A stretch of DNA of 64,000 nucleotides. Source: Pseudomonas sp. PSKL.D1. GTDB taxonomy: Bacteria; Pseudomonadota; Gammaproteobacteria; Pseudomonadales; Pseudomonadaceae. Positions 16,654 to 24,792 of the stretch are shown piece after piece (position 1 is the stretch's first letter; the number at the start of each line of letters is the position of its first letter). Position numbers and translations under genes: made by a program. The DNA lies in the NCBI RefSeq assembly GCF_028898945.1, contig NZ_CP118607.1:1970001-2034000 (forward strand), written 5' to 3'. The notes below the pieces were generated by a model. It did not search any database and was not told the origin of the DNA. It was given only the letters and a program-made list of their open reading frames with translations.

Positions 16654-17733
16654 CTACAAGGCTTGCAACCGTTCATGCAGCCGCCCGGTGGCGATCAGCT
16701 CCAGCAACTCGTCCCCCAGCCGCTGGCTCTCGGCAATGGCCTTGTACCAGTAGCGCTTGCGGCTGGGCGCATCGCCCATGAAACGCTTGAAGTCGTTGCG
16801 GTCGGGCAGCTTGCCAAAGGGCAGGGCGGCCAGGTACTGCGGCGACGGGGTCATCAGCAGCACGTTCTGCAGGCGCGTGGCGTCGCCTTTGCGCCACGGC
16901 AGGGCCTTGTCGAACCAGCCCGGCACCACCTTGTCGGTGAAGTGCGGGTACAGCACCAGGTCGTCGCCCCGGTAAGGCAGGTCGAGGTGGTAGTCCAGCA
17001 GCCCGCCGTCGCGGTAGGTGCCGGCACCGGCGCCGGGGATGTCGCGCACGCCTTCCATCACCATGGGGATCGAGCCCGAGGCCAGCAGGGCATGGCGCAG
17101 GTTGGCCAGGTCCAGCGGCAGGCACCGCGACGGGAAGTCGGTCAGCGCGTCGAGCGGCGGCTCGGCGCGCTGGTCGTGCAGGATCACCCGCTCGAAATGC
17201 CGGCCCAGGCGTGCGCGGCCCAGCAGGTTGCTGGCGATGACCGAACCCAGCCCCATGCCCAGCCGGCCACGGTGGTCGTGGGCGAGTTGGCCGTGGCTTT
17301 TGACCACCAGAATGTTCAGGCGGTAATGCCGGTTGGCAAGGATCTGCCCGTCGCGGCCCTGCAGCAGGTCGTCGAGCATGCGCTGGCAACTGTGGCTGAT
17401 CTGGGCCGGGGTCACGCCCTTGGCAAAATCCTGCTCGGTGTACAGCTCGCCCAGGCGGCGGATGCCGGCGACCGTGTCGTCCAGGCACGCGCTGGCGAAG
17501 CGCCAGGAGCCGATCGAGGCGCCGATCAGCGAGCGTTGGCGGGGCGCCGACGGCAGCCATTCACCGAACAGCGCCAGGTCCAGGCCCTGAATGCCCAACG
17601 GCTTGGGGCCGCCCGCGGCACCGGGCAGCACGCCGACGTCCTCGGCCCGCAAACCCCGCTCGCGAATCTGGCGCAGCGCGCGTTGGCCGGCCTTGAAGGT
17701 GAGGGCGGGGTATTTGATGTGAATGGCGCTCAT
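16654..17733 (-). CDS. Patatin-like phospholipase family protein
   Basis: A 359-residue protein with the patatin catalytic layout: oxyanion loop GAAGGPKPLG (residues about 38-47), nucleophile elbow GASIGSWRF (about 71-79), and catalytic aspartate in TYRDGGLLDYHLD (about 237). Patatins hydrolyse acyl ester bonds in lipids using a Ser-Asp dyad. No signal peptide is seen, so it is probably cytoplasmic or membrane-associated from the inside. It is transcribed in the same direction as queD, 53 bases upstream of it, but a functional link is not apparent. Substrate unknown. Confidence 0.8.
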   Translation of the reverse strand: MSAIHIKYPALTFKAGQRALRQIRERGLRAEDVGVLPGAAGGPKPLGIQGLDLALFGEWLPSAPRQRSLIGASIGSWRFASACLDDTVAGIRRLGELYTEQDFAKGVTPAQISHSCQRMLDDLLQGRDGQILANRHYRLNILVVKSHGQLAHDHRGRLGMGLGSVIASNLLGRARLGRHFERVILHDQRAEPPLDALTDFPSRCLPLDLANLRHALLASGSIPMVMEGVRDIPGAGAGTYRDGGLLDYHLDLPYRGDDLVLYPHFTDKVVPGWFDKALPWRKGDATRLQNVLLMTPSPQYLAALPFGKLPDRNDFKRFMGDAPSRKRYWYKAIAESQRLGDELLELIATGRLHERLQAL

Positions 17734-17887
17734 GGCGGACCTCGCGGGCTACAAGCGGGTCATTATAGGGCCTGATCCCGGTTGGCGGGCTGCGCTATCA
17801 TGGCGCCTGCACGTTTCAGGTTGAATTAAGGACCGCTGGTTAGTCTTAACTCCGTAGACAACTTGCACATCGCTCAGGAGACACCCC

Positions 17888-18196
17888 ATGAAAACCTTGA
17901 CTGCCCTGTTCACCGCCGCTGCCCTTGCCCTGGGTGCCAATGCCGCCTTTGCCAAAGACGTCCAGCCGGACGAAGTGGTGAAGCTGGTCAACGCCAAGAC
18001 CATCAAGTCGCTGGACGAGCTCAAAGCCGCCGCCGTGGCCAAGCACCCCGGCGCCACTGTCACCGACTCGGAGCTTGAGGACGAGTACGGCCGCTACATC
18101 TACAAGGTCGAACTGCGTGATGCCCAGAACGTCGAGTGGGACGTGGACCTGGACGCCAAGACCGGTGAAGTGCTCAAGGACGAACAGGACCGCTGA
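17888..18196 (+). CDS. Exported PepSY domain protein 1
   Basis: A 102-residue protein with a clear signal peptide (MKTLTALFTAAALALGANAA, cleavage near AFA-KD) and a PepSY-type domain: helix with VVKLVNAKTIKSLDELK, HPGATVTDSELEDEYGRYIY and a terminal strand WDVDLDAKTGEVLKD. PepSY proteins are periplasmic and often inhibit or sense peptidases or accompany two-component systems. The start has AGGAG (17876-17880) upstream. Its stop overlaps the next start (TGATG at 18194-18198), and a two-component pair follows, so it is the first gene of a four-gene operon. An inverted pair AATTAAG...CTTAAC (17824-17850) in its promoter region may be a regulator site. Confidence 0.88.
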   Translation: MKTLTALFTAAALALGANAAFAKDVQPDEVVKLVNAKTIKSLDELKAAAVAKHPGATVTDSELEDEYGRYIYKVELRDAQNVEWDVDLDAKTGEVLKDEQDR

Positions 18197-18510
18197 TGAT
18201 CCACTTGCCCCGGCCAGCGCGATACCTGGCGCTGTCATTGCTGGCCGTTTGCTCCCTGGCTGCCGCCCGTGACCTGGACCAGGATGAAGCCCTGAAGTTG
18301 CGCCAGAAGGGTGTCATCCTGCCGCTCGAGCAACTGCTGGAAGCCGCCCTGGGGCGTTACCCCGGGGCGCGCTTGCTGGAGGCCGAGCTGGAAGAAGACG
18401 ACGACCGCTACGAATATGAAGTGGAATTGCTGACCACGGACGGCGTGGTGCGCGAAATCAAGCTCGATGCCAGCTCTGGTGCCCTGCTCAAAGACGAGGA
18501 AGACGATTGA
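18196..18510 (+). CDS. Exported PepSY domain protein 2
   Basis: A 104-residue paralogue of the preceding gene, with a signal peptide ([14 protein letters not shown]) and the same PepSY layout: [38 protein letters not shown], and a C-terminal [17 protein letters not shown]. It is translationally coupled to PepSY 1 (one-base overlap) and its end is one base from the response regulator start. Tandem exported PepSY proteins ahead of an OmpR/QseC-type system suggest they are periplasmic partners or targets of the kinase; that is inference from context. Confidence 0.87.
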   Translation: MIHLPRPARYLALSLLAVCSLAAARDLDQDEALKLRQKGVILPLEQLLEAALGRYPGARLLEAELEEDDDRYEYEVELLTTDGVVREIKLDASSGALLKDEEDD

Positions 18511-18511
18511 T

Positions 18512-19180
18512 ATGCGCCTGTTGCTAGTCGAGGACAACGTGCCGCTGGCCGATGAGCTGACCACCGCTCTGCAGCGCCAGGGCTACGCCGTGGACTGGCT
18601 GGCCGATGGCCGCGATGCGGTGTACCAGGGCCAGAGCGAACCCTATGACCTGATCATCCTCGACCTCGGCCTGCCCGGGGTGCCGGGGCTGGAGGTGCTG
18701 GCACAATGGCGTGCGGCCAGCCTGGCCACGCCGGTGCTGATCCTTACCGCACGCGGCTCGTGGGCCGAGCGCATCGAGGGGCTGAAGGCCGGTGCCGACG
18801 ACTACCTGAGCAAACCCTTCCACCCCGAAGAGCTGCAATTGCGCATTCAGGCACTGTTGCGCCGGGCCCGTGGCCTGGCCAACCAGCCCACGCTGGAAGC
18901 GGCCGGCCTGCACCTGGACGAAAGCCGCCAGTGCGTGAGCCGTGATGGGGTCGACATCCAGCTGACGGCGGCCGAATTCCGCCTGCTGCGTTACTTCATG
19001 CTGCACCCGCAGCAGATCCTGTCGAAAAGCCACCTGGCCGAGCACCTGTACGACGGCGAAACCGAGCGTGATTCCAACGTGCTGGAAGTGCACGTCAACC
19101 ACCTGCGCCGCAAACTGGGCCGCAGCGTCATCGAAACCCGTCGCGGGCAAGGCTACATCTACGCGGGGAGCACCGGGTGA
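18512..19180 (+). CDS. OmpR/PhoP-family response regulator
   Basis: A 222-residue two-domain regulator. Receiver domain: acidic pocket [10 protein letters not shown], phospho-acceptor Asp in [14 protein letters not shown] (about residue 51), conserved Lys in [13 protein letters not shown]-terminal winged helix with [16 protein letters not shown] and [17 protein letters not shown] 18512 is chosen because it starts the conserved receiver strand; AGGAAGA lies ten bases upstream. Its stop overlaps the GTG start of the kinase gene (GTGA), so the pair is coupled. Targets probably include the PepSY genes of its own operon. Confidence 0.93.
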   Translation: MRLLLVEDNVPLADELTTALQRQGYAVDWLADGRDAVYQGQSEPYDLIILDLGLPGVPGLEVLAQWRAASLATPVLILTARGSWAERIEGLKAGADDYLSKPFHPEELQLRIQALLRRARGLANQPTLEAAGLHLDESRQCVSRDGVDIQLTAAEFRLLRYFMLHPQQILSKSHLAEHLYDGETERDSNVLEVHVNHLRRKLGRSVIETRRGQGYIYAGSTG

Positions 19181-20493
19181 AGTCGATCCAGGCTCGCCTG
19201 AGCCTGGGCCTGGTGGCCGTGCTGGTGGTGGTCGGCGTGGTGCTGGCGCAACTGACCCTGTGGCTGTTCGAGGCCGGCTTGCAGCGCTACCTGGAAAACG
19301 GCCTGCGCAAGGAAAGCGAAAACCTGCTGGTGGCGCTGGTGCGCGGGCCGTCCGGCCTGCAACTGGATGAGCGGCGCGTGTCTGCCGCGTATCAGCGGCC
19401 GTTTTCCGGTTATTACTTCCGCATCGATTTCGACCAGGGCACCTGGCGTTCGCGCTCGTTGTGGGACCTGGACATGCCCAAACCCTCGGCGCCGGGTTTG
19501 TCCGACAGCCACGAGCTGGGCCCGGAAGGCCAGCAGTTGCTGGCGCTGCGTGCCGACTACCGGCGCCTGGGGCAGGACATTTCGATCAGCGTGGCGCAGG
19601 ATTACTCGCCTGTGCGCCAGGGCTTCCGGCGCCTGCAGCAAATCGGCCTGGGCATGGGCGCGGTGGCGTTGCTGCTGGTGCTGGTGCTGCAGCGCATCAC
19701 GGTCACCCGCTCGCTGCGCCCGCTGGAGCGTGCGCGCCAGCAGATCGCCCAGCTGCAGCAGGGCAAGCGCTCGCAACTCGACGCCGAAGTGCCCAGCGAA
19801 CTGGCGCCGCTGGTCAACCAGATTAACCACCTGCTCAGTCACACCGAAGACAGCCTGCGCCGCTCGCGCAACGCGCTGGGTAACCTGGGCCATGCTCTGA
19901 AAACGCCGTTGGCGGTACTGTTGAGCCTGGCCTCCAGCGAGCGTCTGAAAGACCAGCCCGAGGTGTGCGAGCAACTGCGTGAGCAGTTGCAGCAGATCCA
20001 GCAACGGCTGGCGCGCGAGTTGAACCGTGCGCGGCTGGCAGGCGATGCGCTGCCTGGCGCGCAGTTCGATTGTGATGCCGAATTGCCGGGGCTACTGGCG
20101 ACGCTGGGCATGATCCATGGCGAAGGCCTGTTGCTGGCGCGCGATGTGCCACCCGGGTTGCAGCTGCCCTGGGACCGTGAAGACGTGCTGGAGCTGCTCG
20201 GCAACCTGCTGGACAACGCCTGCAAGTGGGCCGACAGCGAGGTGCGGCTGAGCATTGCGCCCATCACCGATGGCTACCGGCTATGGGTGGACGACGATGG
20301 CCCTGGGATCCCGGAGGGCCAGCGCTTGCAGGTGCTGGAGCGCGGATCGCGGCTGGATGAACAGGTCGACGGGCACGGTTTGGGGTTAGGTATCGTGCGT
20401 GACATCGTAGAGGCCTGGGGCGGGCAGCTGGCGCTGCTGGACAGCCCGACGGGCGGGTTGCGGGTGAGTATCGAGTTGCCACGGCGGCGCTGA
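19177..20493 (+). CDS. Membrane sensor histidine kinase
   Basis: A 438-residue kinase starting at GTG 19177, overlapping the regulator stop. It has an N-terminal membrane helix ([20 protein letters not shown]), a periplasmic domain of about 120 residues, a second helix ([15 protein letters not shown]), HAMP, then the H box with [14 protein letters not shown], the N box [11 protein letters not shown] and the G boxes DDGPGIPEG and [18 protein letters not shown]. Architecture is PhoQ/QseC-like. Signal unknown; the two upstream PepSY proteins are periplasmic and are candidate signal partners. Confidence 0.92.
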   Translation: MKSIQARLSLGLVAVLVVVGVVLAQLTLWLFEAGLQRYLENGLRKESENLLVALVRGPSGLQLDERRVSAAYQRPFSGYYFRIDFDQGTWRSRSLWDLDMPKPSAPGLSDSHELGPEGQQLLALRADYRRLGQDISISVAQDYSPVRQGFRRLQQIGLGMGAVALLLVLVLQRITVTRSLRPLERARQQIAQLQQGKRSQLDAEVPSELAPLVNQINHLLSHTEDSLRRSRNALGNLGHALKTPLAVLLSLASSERLKDQPEVCEQLREQLQQIQQRLARELNRARLAGDALPGAQFDCDAELPGLLATLGMIHGEGLLLARDVPPGLQLPWDREDVLELLGNLLDNACKWADSEVRLSIAPITDGYRLWVDDDGPGIPEGQRLQVLERGSRLDEQVDGHGLGLGIVRDIVEAWGGQLALLDSPTGGLRVSIELPRRR

Positions 20494-20616
20494 ACAAGCG
20501 CGTTGCATGAAAATAATTGCAGCCACCGCGCATTATTTTGAATTGGCCCACCGCACCCCAGGCCCGGCACAATCCGCGTCACAAACCTGTTCAAACAATC
20601 AAGAATTCATCCCCCC

Positions 20617-21738
20617 ATGCACCGCTTTTTACCTGCCTCCCTGAACATCCCGCCCAGGCAATGGCTGCGCGCCAGCCTCGGCGCTCTCATCGCCCTGTTT
20701 CTGGCCGGCTGGCTCACCAGCCTGGCCTTCGGCCCAACTATTGCCCTGCACCTGCTCGGCCCCCTGGCTGCTTCGGCGGTGCTGGTGTTTGCCGTGCACT
20801 CCGGCCCGTTGGCGCAACCCTGGCCGGTGCTGGGCAGCTACGCGCTGGCCGGTGTGGTGGGCCTGGCCATGCGTGAAGGCCTGGGTAGCGAACTGTGGGT
20901 AGCGGCAGCGGCGCTGGGCATTTCGCTACTGGTGATGTGCCTGCTGCGTTGCCTGCACCCACCGGGCGGGGGCGTGGCGGTAAGTGCCGTGCTGGCCGAT
21001 TCGGGGCTGACGGCGATGGGCGATCACTTGCTCGAGCCAATCCTGCTCAATGCGCTGATCCTGGTCATCGTAGCGGTGATCTATAACCGCCTCACTGGTG
21101 TGCGTTACCCCAAAGGCCCATTGCCGCGCAAGGAGGCTCACCACACCCACGACCCGCTGCCCGGCGAACGGGTAGGCGTCAGCGGCGCCGACCTCGATCA
21201 GGCGCTTGAAGAACTAGGCGAATTCGTCGACGTCAGCCGCGACGAACTGGAACGCATCATCATGGCCACCGAACAGCACGCCCTGCGGCGCAGCCTCGGC
21301 GGCATCACCGCCGCTTCAGTGATGGCCCGTGACGTACAGTTTGCCTCGCCCGACACCACCCTGCACCAAGCCTGGCAAATGCTCACCGCCCATCACCTGA
21401 AAACCCTGCCGATCCTGCAGCAGGGCAAGCTGGTTGGCATCGTCAGCCTCAGCGACCTGGTGGGCCCGGCCATGCAGCAGGGGCGCTTCAATTGGCGTGG
21501 CCTGTGGCGCCGCAAGCCCGTGCGCATGGCCCAGGTGATGAGCCGGCAAATCACCAGTGTGGGTAGCCAGTACCCGCTGGAGCGCCTGTTGCCGTTGCTG
21601 TGCGAGCAGGGCCTGCACTGCCTGCCGGTGGTGGACGGCGAACAATTGGTGGGCGTGGTCACCCAGACCGACCTGATTGCCGGCCTCAAGCGGCAATTGC
21701 TCAGCCGCGCTTCAGATCAACGGGTCCCAGCGCTGTGA
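20617..21738 (+). CDS. HPP family membrane protein with CBS domain pair
   Basis: A 373-residue protein: four to five hydrophobic helices in the first 165 residues (for example LGALIALFLAGWLTSLAFG and LWVAAAALGISLLVMCLL) containing the HPP signature CLHPPGGGVAVSAVL, a hydrophilic linker, and a C-terminal CBS pair (VMARDVQFASPDTTLHQAWQ; VMSRQITSVGSQYPLERLLP). HPP proteins are integral membrane proteins, in plants linked to nitrite transport; CBS pairs usually bind adenine nucleotides and gate activity. Here transport is inferred, with no substrate evidence. Its last 27 bases overlap the convergent LysR gene. Confidence 0.87.
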   Translation: MHRFLPASLNIPPRQWLRASLGALIALFLAGWLTSLAFGPTIALHLLGPLAASAVLVFAVHSGPLAQPWPVLGSYALAGVVGLAMREGLGSELWVAAAALGISLLVMCLLRCLHPPGGGVAVSAVLADSGLTAMGDHLLEPILLNALILVIVAVIYNRLTGVRYPKGPLPRKEAHHTHDPLPGERVGVSGADLDQALEELGEFVDVSRDELERIIMATEQHALRRSLGGITAASVMARDVQFASPDTTLHQAWQMLTAHHLKTLPILQQGKLVGIVSLSDLVGPAMQQGRFNWRGLWRRKPVRMAQVMSRQITSVGSQYPLERLLPLLCEQGLHCLPVVDGEQLVGVVTQTDLIAGLKRQLLSRASDQRVPAL

Positions 21739-22578
21739 CCAGTCGCTGACGCCATCCGCCACCAGCCGGCGCAACACGGCAAAGGCCTGCTGCAGCGCTT
21801 CGCTGTCGCGCTCGCGCGGGTACACCAGGTACGTCGGGTAAGTGAACTCGGGCGCCTGCGGCACCCGCTCGAACACGCCGCTGTCCAGGTAGGCCTGCAC
21901 CACGCGGGTACGGAAGTAACCGCTGCCGCCCTGGTCCAGAATGAATTGCAAGGCCAGCGGCCCGAGGTTGAAGCTCAGCGCCGGGCGCGCGCAGTCGGGC
22001 AGGGCGGCGTCGTGCTGGCGCCGGAAAGCCTCGCCCCAGTCGATGTACACGTACGGCTCGGGCCGGTCGACCCGGCGCACGCGAATCAGTTTTTCCTCCA
22101 TCAATTGTTCCACCTGCAGGCCCGGCCCGTAAGTCGGCTGGTAAACCAGCGCGGCATCCAGCAGGCCCATCTCCACCCGGCGCAGCAGCCCTTCGCCATC
22201 ACTGACTTCGCTACGAATGGCATGGCTGGGCAGCTCACGGTGCAAGGCGCTGACCCAGTCGAGCAGCATCGGGTTGCCCAGGCTAACCTCGGCGCCCACG
22301 TGCAGCACTTGCTGGCACCCCTGTGGCAACGGCAGGTCGCGGCACGCGGCTTCCCAGGTTTGCACCAGCTGGTTGGCATAGCTGACAAAGGCCTCACCAT
22401 CGCTGGTCAGGCTGGCGCCGTGACGGCTGCGCACGAACAGCTGGCAACCCAGTTGCTGCTCCAGCCGCTGCACCCGCGCGGTGATGGCGGTTTGTGACAC
22501 GAACAGGCGTTCTGCGGCGGCCACCAGGCTTCCGCAACGTACGATTTCCAGAAAGGTTCGGGCCTGATCGATGTCCAT
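21712..22578 (-). CDS. LysR-family transcriptional regulator
   Basis: A 288-residue LysR protein. The N-terminal helix-turn-helix is clear (ARTFLEIVRCGSLVAAAERL, then FVSQTAITARVQRLEQQLG), followed by a periplasmic-binding-like effector domain. It is divergent from prpE (starts 168 bases apart), which makes control of propionyl-CoA synthetase the simplest hypothesis, but nothing in the sequence identifies the effector. The 3' end overlaps the convergent HPP/CBS gene by 27 bases. Confidence 0.9.
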   Translation of the reverse strand: MDIDQARTFLEIVRCGSLVAAAERLFVSQTAITARVQRLEQQLGCQLFVRSRHGASLTSDGEAFVSYANQLVQTWEAACRDLPLPQGCQQVLHVGAEVSLGNPMLLDWVSALHRELPSHAIRSEVSDGEGLLRRVEMGLLDAALVYQPTYGPGLQVEQLMEEKLIRVRRVDRPEPYVYIDWGEAFRRQHDAALPDCARPALSFNLGPLALQFILDQGGSGYFRTRVVQAYLDSGVFERVPQAPEFTYPTYLVYPRERDSEALQQAFAVLRRLVADGVSDWSQRWDPLI

Positions 22579-22746
22579 GGGCTGCTCGGTGGAAAAGGGC
22601 GCTCTATTCTAGAGCCTTTGCACGGGTTTGAACCGTGCTGCAAATTTGCAGGTCGGTTGTGACTTTAGTCCCATGGCGGCCCCGGTGTGGCGGGCCATAC
22701 TGATAGTTCGCCCTTCAATAACAACAAGTACCGGGTTCCCTTCGCC

Positions 22747-24636
22747 ATGACTTACCAGCACAGCTACGCCCATTCCATTGCCGACCCTGCTGCCTTCTGG
22801 GCCGAACAGGCTGACCACCTGGCCTGGTATCGAAAGCCTTCCCTGACCCTGCAGGAAAACCCCGACGGCACCCACCGTTGGTTCGCCGACGGCCGCCTCA
22901 ACAGTTGCTACCTGGCGCTTGACTACCAGATCGAGCAAGGTCGCGGCGAGCAGACCGCGCTGATCTACGATTCGCCCGTGACCGGCGTACAGCAGGCCTT
23001 TACCTACCGTGAACTGCACGCCGAAGTGGCGCGCCTGGCGGGTTTGCTGCGAAGCCTGGGCGTCGAAAAAGGCGATGGCGTGATCATCTACATGCCCATG
23101 GTGCCCCAGGCGGCCATGGCCATGCTGGCCTGTGCGCGCATTGGCGCGGTGCACTCGGTGGTGTTTGGCGGCTTTGCCGCCAACGAACTGGCCCTGCGCA
23201 TCGACGATGCACGGCCCAAGTTGTTGCTGACCGCGTCGTGCGGGCTGGAGTTCGACCGGGTAATCGAGTACAAGCCGCTGGTCGACCGCGCCCTGCAACT
23301 GGCCCGCCATCAACCTGGCCATGTGTTGGTGCTGCAACGGCCGCAGGCACAGGCCAAGTTGCAGCAGGGGCGCGACCTGGATTGGCAGGCAGCGTTGGCT
23401 GATGCACAAGCGGTGCCGCCGATGGCACTGGATGCCGCTGACCCGCTTTACATCATGTACACCTCCGGCACCACCGGCAAACCCAAAGGCATCGTGCGCG
23501 AAAATGGCGGCAATGCGGTCGCCCTGATGTACGCCATGCGCCATATCTACGGCATGCAGGCGGGCGATGTGTGGTGGGGCATTTCCGATGTCGGCTGGGT
23601 GGTGGGCCATTCGCTGATCGTCTACGGGCCGTTGATGAGCGGCTGCACCACGGTGTTCTACGAGGGCAAGCCGATTCGCACGCCGGACGCCTCGGCATAC
23701 TGGCGGGTGGTGGAGCAATACAAAGTGAACGCGCTGTTTTGCGCCCCGACTGCCATGCGCGCCATCCGCAAGGAAGACCCCGATGGCGAGCTGATCCGGC
23801 GCCATGACCTCAGTTCCCTGCGCCAGCTGTTCCTGGCCGGTGAAAAGCTCGATTCCAGCACCCACGAATGGCTGGAACGGGTCAGCGGCAAGCCGGTGCA
23901 CGACCACTGGTGGCAGACCGAAACCGGCTGGCCGGTCACCGCACCCTGCGTGGGCCTGGAGGGCAGTGCGGCGCGGCCGGGGTCGAGCAACCGGGCGGTG
24001 CCGGGCTATCACGTGCGGGTGCTGGATGACGACGGCAAGCTGCTTGGCCCCAACCACCAGGGTGCCATCGTGATTGCCTTGCCTTTGCCGCCCGGCTGCA
24101 GCCAGACGTTGTGGGGCGACCACGAGCGCTACTTGCAGGCCTACCTGCGCACCTATCCGGGGTACTACCACACCGGCGACGGTGGCTACCTGGATGACGA
24201 TGGCTTCGTTTACATCATGGGGCGCACCGATGATGTGATCAACGTGTCTGGCCACCGCCTGTCCACTGGCGAAATGGAAGACCTGGTGGCCCGCCACCCG
24301 GCCGTGGCCGAGTGTGCGGTGATTGGCGTGCACGATGATATCAAGGGCCAGGTGCCGCTGGCGCTGGTGGTGCTCAAGGACGGGGAGGGGATTGCCGAGG
24401 CGCAGTTGCTGGTGGAGCTGGTGGGCCGTGTGCGTGAAGAGATCGGCGCGCTGGCGTGCTTCAACCGGGTGCGGCTGGTCAAGCGTTTGCCCAAGACGCG
24501 CTCAGGCAAGATTTTGCGGGCGGTGCTGCGCAAGATTGCCGATGGGCAGGCGTATGTGCCGCCATCGACGCTGGATGACCCGGCGGTGCTGGGGGAAATA
24601 GAAGCGGTGCTGGCAGACCTTCCTCGGGCAGGCTGA
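22747..24636 (+). CDS. prpE: Propionyl-CoA synthetase
   Basis: PrpE activates propionate to propionyl-CoA, feeding the methylcitrate cycle encoded about 10 kb upstream. The 629-residue protein has the full AMP-forming ligase set: P-loop YTSGTTGKPKG, MGRTDDVINVSGHRLSTGEM around the hinge, and the catalytic lysine in LPKTRSGKILR. The N-terminal acetyl-CoA synthetase-type extension is present (YAHSIADPAAFWAEQADHL). ATG 22747 is chosen as the start of family similarity; an upstream in-frame start at 22687 lacks support. It stands alone with its own promoter region, divergent from a LysR gene. Acetyl-CoA synthetase is the alternative; length and wording favour PrpE. Confidence 0.92.
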   Translation: MTYQHSYAHSIADPAAFWAEQADHLAWYRKPSLTLQENPDGTHRWFADGRLNSCYLALDYQIEQGRGEQTALIYDSPVTGVQQAFTYRELHAEVARLAGLLRSLGVEKGDGVIIYMPMVPQAAMAMLACARIGAVHSVVFGGFAANELALRIDDARPKLLLTASCGLEFDRVIEYKPLVDRALQLARHQPGHVLVLQRPQAQAKLQQGRDLDWQAALADAQAVPPMALDAADPLYIMYTSGTTGKPKGIVRENGGNAVALMYAMRHIYGMQAGDVWWGISDVGWVVGHSLIVYGPLMSGCTTVFYEGKPIRTPDASAYWRVVEQYKVNALFCAPTAMRAIRKEDPDGELIRRHDLSSLRQLFLAGEKLDSSTHEWLERVSGKPVHDHWWQTETGWPVTAPCVGLEGSAARPGSSNRAVPGYHVRVLDDDGKLLGPNHQGAIVIALPLPPGCSQTLWGDHERYLQAYLRTYPGYYHTGDGGYLDDDGFVYIMGRTDDVINVSGHRLSTGEMEDLVARHPAVAECAVIGVHDDIKGQVPLALVVLKDGEGIAEAQLLVELVGRVREEIGALACFNRVRLVKRLPKTRSGKILRAVLRKIADGQAYVPPSTLDDPAVLGEIEAVLADLPRAG

Positions 24637-24643
24637 AGAACGC

Positions 24644-24755
24644 CTGTAGGAGCGGATTCATCCGCGATGGGCTGCAGCGCAGCCCCGGCAATGGCCCGGC
24701 ATATACTTAATTCGGGGCCGCTTCGCGCCCCATCGCGGATGAATCCGCTCCTACA
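24644..24755. repeat. REP pair in reversed orientation
   Basis: Two inverted units, 24644-24686 and 24714-24755. Here the CTGTAGGAG ends face outward and the GATGGG/CCCATC ends face inward, the opposite arrangement to the other pairs in the window. It lies between prpE and the decarboxylase gene. Confidence 0.88.
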
Positions 24756-24792
24756 ATGAAAGGAGGTTCAGCCCCAAGGAGGTAGCCGCCGG

